The translations under genes and the position numbers were made by a program. A stretch of DNA of 64,000 bases, taken from Candidatus Paraprochloron terpiosi LD05. Lineage in GTDB: Bacteria > Cyanobacteriota > Cyanobacteriia > Cyanobacteriales > Prochloraceae. Shown here piece after piece: positions 8,927 through 17,800 of this stretch. The notes beneath the pieces were generated by a model. The model did no database searches. It saw only the letters and a program-made list of their open reading frames with translations, and had not been told where the DNA came from. Location: NCBI GenBank assembly GCA_018141785.1, contig CP073341.1:3689422-3753421 (forward strand). The letters run 5' to 3'. Every line of letters begins with the position of its first letter. Position 1 is the stretch's first letter.

Positions 8927-9400
8927 ATGTATTTGCTCGACACGAACCATTGTAGTTATCTGCTCGAAAAAGAATTAACAGTCTACAATCGTGCCACCGC
9001 CGTCGGTACAGAGAACTTAGCAACTTGTGTAATTGTTCAGGGTGAACTGACGTTTATGGCAGAAAAGTCTGAACAAAAGCAACGGAATTTAGAAAATGTG
9101 AATAATTTTCTCCAGTATCTCCGAGTTTATCTTATTAATGACACGACAGCTGGGATTTATGGGCAACTCAAAGCAGCACTCATCAATCAATTTGGACCTA
9201 AAGAAAAAAGCCGACGGCGAAGAACCAAAATCACAGATATTGGTTTTGATGATAATGATCTATGGATTGCTTCAATTGCTCTGGAACACAATCTCATTCT
9301 TGTTTCTGCGGATAGTGACTTCCAACGTATCCAAACCCTGGGCGCTCTATCCGTGGAAACTTGGTTGTACACCAAAAACGTAAACCTAACCCATGACTAA
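8927..9400 (+). CDS. PIN-domain toxin, VapC family
   Basis: A 157-residue ribonuclease toxin. The PIN acidic residues are visible: MYLLDTNH (first aspartate), QGELTF (glutamate about residue 38), and the late FDDNDLWIASIALEHNLILV and SADSDF motifs. The family cleaves tRNA or rRNA and is neutralised by the gene before it. The module lies inside a broken restriction-modification gene. Its 3' end overlaps the repeat at 9393-9408. Confidence 0.88.
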   Translation: MYLLDTNHCSYLLEKELTVYNRATAVGTENLATCVIVQGELTFMAEKSEQKQRNLENVNNFLQYLRVYLINDTTAGIYGQLKAALINQFGPKEKSRRRRTKITDIGFDDNDLWIASIALEHNLILVSADSDFQRIQTLGALSVETWLYTKNVNLTHD

Positions 9401-9408
9401 AATATCCC
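9393..9408. repeat. Direct repeat, right boundary of VapBC module
   Basis: ATGACTAAAATATCCC, imperfect copy of 8602-8616. ATGACTAAAATC also starts the specificity ORFs at 4186 and 9867 and recurs at 14052, so this is a recurrent junction sequence in the locus. Confidence 0.6.
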
Positions 9409-9422
9409 AAGGAGGAAGTACC

Positions 9423-9650
9423 ATGAAAGGAATGCAACAATTTACTGCCATTATTGAGAGTGAAGGGGATGGTTATGTAGCCTTGTGTCCAGAATTGGAC
9501 ATTGCTAGTCAAGGTAATTCTGTAGAGGAAGCCAAAAATAATTTGATTGAAGCGGTTCAACTATTTTTTGAAGTAGCAGATTCTTCAGAAATACAGAACC
9601 GCTTACATAGAGAATTATTGGTGACAAAATTGGAGGTTTCTGTTGGGTAA
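9423..9650 (+). CDS. hicB: HicB-family antitoxin
   Basis: A 75-residue protein from the ATG at 9423, which has AAGGAGG 10 nt upstream. The partial RNase H-like HicB fold is shown by FTAIIESEGDGYVALCPELD and the SVEEAKNNLIEAVQLFFE helix. It precedes and overlaps hicA by 8 nt. HicB neutralises HicA mRNA interferase and usually represses the operon. In most hicAB operons hicA comes first; cyanobacteria often have this hicB-hicA order. Confidence 0.88.
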   Translation: MKGMQQFTAIIESEGDGYVALCPELDIASQGNSVEEAKNNLIEAVQLFFEVADSSEIQNRLHRELLVTKLEVSVG

Positions 9651-9867
9651 ACTGCGAGTTTTATCTGGTGGAGAAGTCTGTCAAATTCTGGCAGCACATG
9701 GCTTTGTGAGAGTGGGACAACGTGGTAGTCATATTATAATGCAACTTAAAACTGAAGCAACCACTATCACGGTTCCGGTTCCTAACTATACAGAAGTAAA
9801 GATTGGAACTTTGCAATCTATTATTCGCCAATCAAAATTACCACGTCATCTGTTTGAGGTAACATAA
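9643..9867 (+). CDS. hicA: HicA-family mRNA interferase toxin
   Basis: A 74-residue double-stranded RNA-binding-fold toxin: GGEVCQILAAHGFVRVGQRG, then SHIIM with the catalytic histidine and the ITVPVPNYTEVKIGTLQSII strand-helix. It starts at TTG 9643, inside the 3' end of hicB, indicating translational coupling. Its stop overlaps the ATG of the specificity ORF (TAATGA), so toxin and restriction-modification module are co-translated. Confidence 0.88.
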   Translation: MGKLRVLSGGEVCQILAAHGFVRVGQRGSHIIMQLKTEATTITVPVPNYTEVKIGTLQSIIRQSKLPRHLFEVT

Positions 9868-11117
9868 TGACTAAAATCTACCACGCTCATCTCTGGGGTT
9901 CCCGGAAAGATAAGTTTCGCTATCTTCTAGAACATGATATAACCACCGTTGAGTGGACAGAATTAAATCCTGGAGCGCCATTTTATCTGTTCATCCCTCA
10001 AAATACCGAGTTCCTCCCAGAATATGAGACAGGTTGGAAAATCACAGAGATAATGCCAGTTAATTCCGTAGGAATCGTCACCGCAAGGGACAGTTTAACT
10101 ATAAAATGGTCAGGGACTGATGTCATGGATACGGTTAAAGACTTTGCTTCACTGACAGTAGAAGATGCTCGCAGAAAATATAATCTGGGGGAAGATGCAC
10201 GAGATTGGAAGGTTGAGTTAGCCCAAAAGGATTTAAAGAGCAGTGGAATAACCAATTCTAAGGTGGTTCCCATTTTATATCGTCCCTTTGATGTGAGATT
10301 TACTTACTATACGGGAAAAACAAGAGGCTTTATTTGTATGCCTCGTTTTGGCGTTATGGGACACATGCTAAATGAGGCCAATTTGGGATTTTATACTTGT
10401 CGTCAAACTATCAGTGAGTCTTGGCGACATATTCTAGTTACTAATAGCATTACGGAAAGTTCTTATGTTTCTAACAGAAGTCGTGAGATAGGTTATTTAC
10501 TTCCCCTCTATACCTATTTGAACACCCAAAACCAACAAAGTAGCTTATTTGTGGAAAAATCCCCCAACCTCTCCTCAGACTTCCTCAGTGCAATAAAAAC
10601 CAAAATTGGTTACATACCCACCCCAGAAGCCATATTTTACTACATATACGCCATTTTCCACAGTCCCACCTATCGCCAACGTTACGCCCAATTTCTTAAA
10701 ATAGACTTTCCCCGGGTACCCCTAACAAGTAATAACCAGCTATTTAAAGATTTGGGAACAAAGGGGAAAGAATTGGTGGACCTGCACCTAATGAAATCCA
10801 AGAAACTCAACAAGCTCATTACCAAAATGGGCGGTGAAGGAGATAACGCTGTTACCAAAATAACCTACAATTGCGAAGAAAAGCGGGTTTATATCAACAA
10901 AACCAGCTATTTTGCAGGTATTGCCCCAGAAGTGTGGGAATTTAAGATTGGGGGGTATCAGGTGTTAGATAAATGGCTGAAGGATAGGAAAAAAGCAAAA
11001 CGTAGCTTATCCTTTGAGGATATGTTACATTATCAAAAGGTGGTGGTTGCTCTGAAGGAAACCATAGAACTTGTGAGAGAGATAGATGGACTTATTCCTG
11101 GTTTCCCTATTGAGTAA
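9867..11117 (+). CDS. Target-recognition (specificity) module of a type ISP/IIG restriction-modification enzyme, copy 2
   Basis: An intact 416-residue ORF. The N-terminus KIYHAHLWGSRKDKFR, the central DARRKYNLGEDARDWKVELAQ, RPFDVRFTYYTGKTRGF and the tail identify the C-terminal specificity domain of type ISP/IIG enzymes. It equals copy 1 at both ends but differs in the central recognition region. No upstream methyltransferase is intact in the window, so it is an orphan unless it partners one elsewhere. The start is fixed by coupling to hicA. That both copies start at the same ATG suggests the specificity part is a separate gene in this lineage, like hsdS, rather than a fragment. Confidence 0.82.
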   Translation: MTKIYHAHLWGSRKDKFRYLLEHDITTVEWTELNPGAPFYLFIPQNTEFLPEYETGWKITEIMPVNSVGIVTARDSLTIKWSGTDVMDTVKDFASLTVEDARRKYNLGEDARDWKVELAQKDLKSSGITNSKVVPILYRPFDVRFTYYTGKTRGFICMPRFGVMGHMLNEANLGFYTCRQTISESWRHILVTNSITESSYVSNRSREIGYLLPLYTYLNTQNQQSSLFVEKSPNLSSDFLSAIKTKIGYIPTPEAIFYYIYAIFHSPTYRQRYAQFLKIDFPRVPLTSNNQLFKDLGTKGKELVDLHLMKSKKLNKLITKMGGEGDNAVTKITYNCEEKRVYINKTSYFAGIAPEVWEFKIGGYQVLDKWLKDRKKAKRSLSFEDMLHYQKVVVALKETIELVREIDGLIPGFPIE

Positions 11118-11148
11118 AATTATATCATCAGTACTTGGAGCAAACAAG

Positions 11149-13891
11149 ATGAAATGGCGTGTTGTGCTGGAAACCGATACTGAAACGGGCGATTGGGTAG
11201 TTTGGTGTGTGCGGCTCCGTTTCCTGTGAAAGTCGCGGCGTAAGCCAAACATAAGCAGGAGCAGGGTTCTAGGGACAGCGTCTCCGAACATATAAGCACT
11301 GAAAGGGGCTGAAAACGGAAACGTTCCCTCGTCATCCGCGATGCCGGGGGTTACCAAACCCTGACAACTGAATGAACTATGAGAGTGAGGACACAGTCAG
11401 TAATCGTGCAACCAAGTCTCTCCCGTGAAGGAATCACGTGAATCCTTACCTGGCCACAGTGAGATTAATCATCAGGCTGAAGCTGGCAGCAGGGCGGAAC
11501 CGGAGCTATCGAGCGGTTCGATGGTAACGCCGCTAATAGGGAGAACACCGGGATAACAACGTGAATCATCAGTGAAAAGACCTAAGCTACGACACTGCCA
11601 AAACCGCTATAGAGCAGAAAAGACACCGAAAGAAACTCGTAAGAATATAACACCGTATACTTACATTCCTGAGTTGGTGATAGGTCAAGGGATGAGTCCC
11701 AAGGGTTCGTAACAATAGTTCATTCGGAACGAGTAAAAACTCGCTCAACTTCCACTGAAACGAGGGGTTCCAAACCCGACACGCAATGTGGTGGGGTCGC
11801 TTGATTAACGACCTAACGGAAGAGCGAGGGTAAGAGAAGGCGTAACTGCCTGATGGTTTCTACAGAGAAGATACCCAATGTAATTATCAGAGCGACTAAT
11901 GAAGGTCAAAACTGTGAACATCACTAACCAGACTCCAATCGAATACCGCAGTTTAAAAGCCCTGAGACTTCATTTAGCAGCATTCCTGCTAATGGGGAAG
12001 ATTGGCCGGAGGGCTGACGATGTCTGGAAAGACCTGCCATGGAAGAAATTCCGGCAACATGTATTTCGGTTACAGCGGAGTATCTTCAAAGCGCAAAAAG
12101 AACAAGCAAAAGCCAAGGTCAAACGTTTACAACGGCTTTTATTACAAAGTCGTGCAGCTCAAGCTCTGGCCGTCAAACAAGTAACACAGCTAACACCTTG
12201 GGCGTAAGTCCCCCGGAGTTGATGGCAAAACAGCGCTCTCCCCCAAAGAGCGTCTAGTGTTATGCCAAAGGCTGAACAAGCACTGGTACCACTGGAAACA
12301 CCAACAACTGAGAAGGGTAAACATCCCCAAGCCTAACGGCAAAACACGGGGATTAGGCATCCCGACAATAGCCGACAGGGCATGGCAAGCATTGCTCAAA
12401 TTAGCAGCGGAGCCAGCCTATGAGGCAACCGCCGGAGAAAGGAGCTATGGCTTTAGACCCGGTCGCTGTACTGCGGACGCACAAAGGCTCATCTTCAACA
12501 ACCTCAGAAGCTTTGCAAACGGTAAAGACAAGCTGATTCTGGAAACAGATATCAGTAAATGCTTTGACGAAATTGACCACAAGGTCATACTCGATGGAGT
12601 AGTCCTACCAATCGAAGCCTTAAAGGGATTAAAGAGAGCTGTAAAAGCAGGCGTTCGGGGTGAATACCCCGACCGTATTATGGGCACTCCCCAAGGTGGT
12701 GTCATATCACCATTACTGGCCAACATAGCCCTAGATGGATTTGAGAACCTGGGGTTGAATCAATGGAAAAGGAGACGCCGAGATGGCACTCTCATAAGGG
12801 GTATACGTTACGCAGATGATGCGGTCTTTATCTGTAAACCCGGAGCCGACACCAAGAAGCTACGGGAAGATATCGACGAATTTCTAAAGTCCAGAGGGCT
12901 ACGAATTAACGAAACCAAGACTAAGGTGAGTAAAGCTACGGATGGATTCGACTTTTTGGGGTGGCGCTTTCGTGTCAATTCCCGTGGAATCTTTAAGTCC
13001 ACACCGAGCTGGGAGAATTATGCGGACATAAAGACCAAGGTAAAGGCTACTTGGAGAAATGGCGCAACCACGGAGGCTCGCCTGAAGAGGATAGAGTCAC
13101 AAATCCGAGGTTGGAGGCAATACCATAAAAACTGCGATATGAGCAAGCACTCGCTATGGTCGCTCAATCACTGGGTATGGCGTAAGCTGAGGGCTGAAAA
13201 ACGCAGGATGGCAATTAAGGAAGCTGAGAAAGCAAGACGTCTGGCTATCAAGGGTAAACCCTTAGGGGCAGCTAAACGCCAGCTTACAACAGAGCAGATT
13301 AAGAAAGCTTTTCCAGCAGTTTCCTGGAAAGTCAATGACCACGTGATGGTCAAAGAAGATGCCTCACCCTACGATGGAAACATCTCCTATTGGGTTGACC
13401 GGAATTCCAAATTATATAGTGGGCCAACCGCTGAAGCAATTAAGCGACAAAAGGGTAAGTGTCCGCATTGCAACCGTAAGTTCATGGAGATGGATGGAGC
13501 TGTGGAGTTGCACCACATTGACGGCAACCATAACAACTGGAAACGTAAGAATTTAGTTGCTCTCCATCGAGAATGTCACCAGGCGCAAGCAATACATCGC
13601 AAGCGTATTAAGGATGGACTCTCGCAAAAGCGCCGCTAGAAGCACCTGAGCTGTATGAGGTGAAAGTCTCACGTACAGTTCGTAGGAGAGGGGCGAGGTG
13701 GTAACATCTCCCTCGACTCTAATCCAGAATTACCTGGTTGCGTGTCAGCAGGAGAAACTGAAGAAGAAGCTTTAGAGAACATTCGTGAGGCGCGCCGCGT
13801 AGCGGATCCCTTCGGGATCGCCCTTTATCTAGAACCAGATCCCATTGAATTAAAATCCAGGGCGGTTTTACGGGAGGTATGGGTAGGATGA
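11149..13891 (+). CDS. HicB-family antitoxin split by a group II intron (exons 11149-11208 and 13724-13891)
   Basis: Exon 1 has 20 codons (MKWRVVLETDTETGDWVVWC) from ATG 11149. Exon 2 begins with CCA at 13724 and encodes PELPGCVSAGETEEEALENI onwards, to the TGA at 13891. Removing 11209-13723 joins TGT to CCA in frame and restores the HicB signature WCPELPGCVSAGET, so a spliced mRNA would give a normal 75-residue antitoxin. Exon 2 also contains a 24-nt in-frame palindromic insertion (13793-13816) adding RRVADPFG between REA and IALYLEPD. The downstream hicA is degraded, so selection on splicing may be relaxed. Confidence 0.85.
11209..13723 (+). mobile_element. Full-length group II intron, 2515 bp
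   Basis: The 5' end GTGCGGCTCC fits the GUGYG consensus. Domain V is the 34 nt at 13648-13681, with GAGCTGTATGAGG, GTGAAAG and GTACAGTTC, and domain VI follows to CTCTAAT at 13723. The boundaries are set independently by the exact restoration of the hicB frame. The internal protein has RT, maturase and HNH domains, as in cyanobacterial chloroplast-like class introns. Insertion is in the sense orientation of a coding gene, which requires splicing for antitoxin production. Confidence 0.93.
11899..13639 (+). pseudogene. Group II intron-encoded reverse transcriptase/maturase/HNH endonuclease, frameshifted
   Basis: The first frame (11899-12207) encodes the N-terminal RT0 region (EYRSLKALRLHLAAFLL, then the basic region around KAKVKRLQRLLLQS). 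The second frame carries GVDGKTALSPKERLVLCQRL from about 12215 and continues to 13639 with RT motifs (ETDISKCFDEIDH, MGTPQGGVISPLL, YADD at IRYADDAVF), maturase X and HNH (CPHC and ELHHIDGNHNNW). A single-base indel between about 12188 and 12210 separates them. The second frame alone (460 residues from 12257) could be translated but lacks RT0. Splicing would then depend on another maturase, on residual activity or on frameshifting. Confidence 0.88.
13793..13816. repeat. 24-bp palindromic insertion within hicB exon 2
   Basis: CGCCGCGTAGCGGATCCCTT, continuing with CGGG, is a cyanobacterial small dispersed palindrome (GGATCCC then TTCGGGATC). Its length of 24 keeps the frame, adding eight residues. 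Confidence 0.75.
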
Positions 13892-14042
13892 CTCGTATCC
13901 GACGCATGAATGCTGATGATATGGATTTGAGTTAGTGTCCCAGAAAGAGGGTCATCGGAAGTGGCGAAATCTCCCCATTGGTACTCTACGCAATATTATG
14001 GTGAGTGCCAATATTCCAGAAACCGAATGGAAAACGGAGTAG
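13888..14042 (+). pseudogene. Degraded HicA toxin gene
   Basis: ATG overlaps the hicB stop (ATGA). The first 15 codons (MTRIRRMNADDMDLS) are HicA-like, then a stop occurs. The other end of HicA, RNLPIGTLRNIMVSANIPET, reappears in a different frame up to TAG at 14042. The central region with the catalytic histidine is deleted, so the toxin is dead while the antitoxin gene stays recoverable after splicing. Confidence 0.78.
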
Positions 14043-14051
14043 AATAGAATC

Positions 14052-14089
14052 ATGACTAAAATCTCCACTCTGCTATCATGGTAAAATAT
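14052..14089. repeat. Recombination scar carrying both junction sequences of the locus
   Basis: ATGACTAAAATCT at 14052-14064 equals the start of both specificity ORFs, here directly after degraded hicA as at 9867. It is followed by TATCATGGTAAAATAT at 14074-14089, identical to 8598-8613 at the end of the methyltransferase piece. The rest of 14043-14240 shows no gene. Confidence 0.6.
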
Positions 14090-14240
14090 TCTAAGTCTGT
14101 CAATGACGTCGAGCTGTAAGGTGTTGTAAATGTGCTTCTGACTCTGGCGAGTACTCTATACGGTAAGCCAACTTGCCAACTCTGATTTCTTTGGTTTTCC
14201 ATGATACAACACACCCTACAAAACTGGAAACTGGTAACTG

Positions 14241-14807
14241 CTATAGATGTTTCAACCATCCAAATATCTCTCCTAGGGTTAATTGTAAATCTTTCCCTAA
14301 CTCTGGTACAGGTAAAATTGCAGCTTTCTCTGACAAGAATTGTGGTTGTTGTTGGGAAGGATAAACTAAAATAGACTGTGTTTCTGGATCAATTAGCCAG
14401 CCCATTTTGCTACCATGATTGAGAGCGTGTAAAATTTTTCCCGTAACAGTTGTTGGATTTTGGTCAGGAGAGAGGATTTCTATCATCCAATCCGGTGCAA
14501 GATTAAAAACATTAGCAACGTTACCGTTCTCATCCACGGGAATTCTTTCCCATAGGAACACTGTAATATCTGGTACAATGGCACGTCCTCCAAATACACA
14601 ACGAAGTTCAGTATAAGCGCGAGCAATGCGTTGTTTTTTGACCACAGCGTTAATAGTTTCAGTTAGCTCCACTTGAATGGTGCTATGATGTCCTTGTGGT
14701 ATAGGTTTTTGCATAACTTTTCTATCGATGTATTCCCTTGCAGGTTTGACATCGGGAAGTTTGAGAAATTCTTCTAAGCTGAGAGTTTTAATAAGTGATT
14801 GTACCAT
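14241..14807 (-). CDS. Uma2-family (DUF820) putative endonuclease
   Basis: A 188-residue PD-(D/E)XK-fold protein of the large cyanobacterial Uma2 family. The core shows PAREYIDRKV, then IVPDITVFLWERIP (aspartate), and DWMIEILSPDQNPTTV (E...Q pattern), followed by GWLIDPETQSILVY. The ATG at 14807 is preferred to 14843 because it gives MVQSLIKTLSLEEFL, matching the paralogue at 19694; the longer form runs into a palindromic repeat. The family's cellular role is unknown. Confidence 0.85.
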   Translation of the reverse strand: MVQSLIKTLSLEEFLKLPDVKPAREYIDRKVMQKPIPQGHHSTIQVELTETINAVVKKQRIARAYTELRCVFGGRAIVPDITVFLWERIPVDENGNVANVFNLAPDWMIEILSPDQNPTTVTGKILHALNHGSKMGWLIDPETQSILVYPSQQQPQFLSEKAAILPVPELGKDLQLTLGEIFGWLKHL

Positions 14808-14825
14808 TTTTTGTATTAGTTCAAC

Positions 14826-14848
14826 TTGGTGGGCAATGCCCACCCTAC
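14826..14848. repeat. Palindromic dispersed repeat (GTGGGCAATGCCCACC)
   Basis: GGTGGGCAATGCCCACC with flanking CTAC. Related copies are at 28514-28537 and 54619-54643, all between genes. It forms a strong hairpin and lies between the Uma2 and RND genes. Confidence 0.75.
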
Positions 14849-14851
14849 TGA

Positions 14852-17800
14852 TTACTGATCACTGGTATTGCGAAGTAACCGCCCTTGGCGTCCTAGTAAC
14901 TGTTTTGACACCTTTCCGTTAGGAACAACAATATCTTGAGGCACCCTTTTCTGTTTTCCACCAAACAACTTACCCAACCAGCCCATGAAGTTATCCACAT
15001 AGGTAAACAATACTGGTACCACCACCAGGGTGAGGAGAGTAGAAGTGGTAAAACCACCAATAACAGCGATCGCCATCGGGCTGCGCACTTCTCCGTCTGC
15101 CCCCCATTCTAAGGCAATGGGCGTCATCCCGGCAATAGTGGATATAGAGGTCATGAGAATTGGTCTTAAGCGGGACACTCCTGCCTCGACAACAGCCTTA
15201 AACTGAGATTTACCCCGCCGCTTACCTTCCAAGGTAAAATCCACTAGGAGAATGGCATTTTTAGTTACCAACCCCATCAAGAGCACAATACCAATGAGAG
15301 CAAATAAACCCAACTCTTTCTGAGTTATCAAAAGCGCTGCTAATGCTCCCCCGAAGGACAAAGGTAAAGCTACTAAAATGCCAAAGGGATAGAGGAAGTT
15401 ATTGTAAAGTAACACCAAAATAGCATAAATGGCGAAAATTGCCAAGCTTAAAGCCTGCCTGAAGCGAGTGAAAACGTCCTCCATAATCTCCGCATCTCCC
15501 CCCGGTTCTTCGGAAACATCAGGAGGGAGGGGGTTCATGGCTGGTAAAGCTTTTACTTGTGTAAACCCAGCTCCTAAGGATATACCTTGTAAATTGGCTT
15601 CTAAAGAAACCTGACGATAGCGATTAAAACGTTCAATTTCTGCGGGACCGCTAATTAAACGAATATCAGCAACAGCAGTTAAAGGTACTAAAGTGCCATT
15701 CCTACTAGGAACCCGGAGATTTTCCAAGGTAGACTTATCTTTCCGCTGCTCTGGCGACAGGAGGACACGAATGGGAATTTGGCGATCCGGGAGATTGAAC
15801 TTAGCTAAATTGGAGGAAATATCCCCCAATAAAGCGAGAGCAGCGGTACGCCCGATATCGGTGACGGAAACCCCTAAATCAGCAGCCCGCTCTACATTGG
15901 GGATAATGGCGATTTCCGGTTTCACTAAGCTGAGACTGGAACTCACTTCTACTAAACCGGGAATTTCCCGCATTTGCTGTTCTAAAGCTGCTGCTGTTTG
16001 GGAAAGAGATTGGGCATTTTCGCTTTTGAGAATGAGGGATAAATCCTTGCCATCACCTCTGGCACCCTGACCTTGAAAACTAATCCGCGCCCCAGGAATT
16101 TGCCGTAGTAAGGGGCGCATAGACTTTTCAAACTCCCGCTGGTGAAGTTCCCGTTCTCCTTTGGGTACTAAATTAACGAAGATTGTACCTTCATTCACTT
16201 TATCTGCTGATGCAAAGACACTTTTAACCGCCGGATTTCCTTGCAACAGTTCATTGGTTGCACCCATCACCTCCTCAGTCTCTTCCAAAGTGGAGCCTGG
16301 GGGCAATTCTACCTTTATCAAGCTCAAGGCAATATCCCCTTGGTTAAATAAACCTTGGGGAATATAGGATATTAATTGTAAGCTGCCAATAAAGAAGGCA
16401 ACAGCCAATAAGAGGGTGCTAATGCGGTGACGCAGGGCTAAAGTGAGTAAACGGCGATAGGGTTGAAATTTCCTGATGTGTTGCTTCTTAGTTTCTCCTT
16501 GTTTTGGTTGCAGGAAGTAAGCACTGAGCATAGGAGTCATGGTAGTAGCCACCAGAGTGGAAAACATGGTGCACACCGATACTGTCACCCCGAAGGGTTG
16601 GAAATATTGACCCGGAATACCCCCCATAAAGGCTACCGGGAGGAATACGGCGACAATGGTAGCAGTAGTGGCTACTACTGCCAAGCCTATTTCCCTGGAT
16701 CCATCTAAAGCTGCTTGCCAAGGAGTTTTCCCCATTTGCAAATGCTGATCGATGTTCTCAATCATACAAATGGCGTCATCTACCAAATTCCCCACTGCCA
16801 AAGCTAAAGCCAGCAAAGTCATGGAGTTGAGGGTATAATCCAGACATTGCATCACCATAAAGGTGGGGATGATAGACAAGGGAAGTGCTAGGGCAGTAAT
16901 TAATGTTACTCGCCAATCCCTGATAAAGAATCCCACCGTCACCACTGTGAGAAGACAGCCCAGTATCAAAGCTTGAATAGTGGAACTATAGGAACCCCGG
17001 ATTTGATCTGCCCGGGTAAAAATCAGTTCTAGCTGAATATCCTCCGGCAAGATTTTACCCAACCCCTTCACTGCTTCCCGTACCCCTTCTTCTACTGTCA
17101 CCAGGGTACTACCAGTGCTCCGGAGAACGGAAAAAGCTACTACTGGATCCCCATTCAACCATGCTCCTTGTCTGGGTTCCCCAAAACCATCCCTCACCTC
17201 CCCTAGACTGGTAAGGGGTACCTGATCCCCATTGGGAAGAATAATAGAATAGTCTTTTAAATCAGCAACTGTTTTCGCACTCCCCAGGGTGCGGATATTT
17301 TGCTCCGTACCTCCTAACTCCGATCGCCCTCCTGCTAGATTAAGATTTAAATTGCGAATTTGGTCGTTGACTTGGGTGGCGGTAATGCCATATGCTTGGA
17401 GACGATGGGAATCAAGTTCGATCCGAACTTCCCGATCCACTCCTCCCAAGCGATTGATTTCAGCTACCCCCGGTACGTTCAGCAATTCCCGACTAATACG
17501 GCGATCCACTATATCACTCAACTCTTCCACCGACCTTTGGGGGGAGGAGACTGCATAGGTCATGATGGAGCCACCGACGAATTCTAACCGTTGGATGATG
17601 GGGTCGTTGATATCCTGGGGTAAATCTTGGCGAATTTGGTCTATGGCATTGCGCACGTCATTGATAGCCCGATCGCTATCGGTTCCCAAATCGAACACAA
17701 TGGTAGTGACGGAAGTTTCGTCCGTAATATTGGAGGTAAGGCGATCGATGTTCCCTAACCCGGCTACTGCGTCTTCTACCTTCTTGGTTACCTCCGACTC

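Noticed and set aside
12039-12257. Alternative 72-codon frame in the group II intron
   Set aside because: It is the third frame of the frameshifted intron protein and carries none of its motifs.
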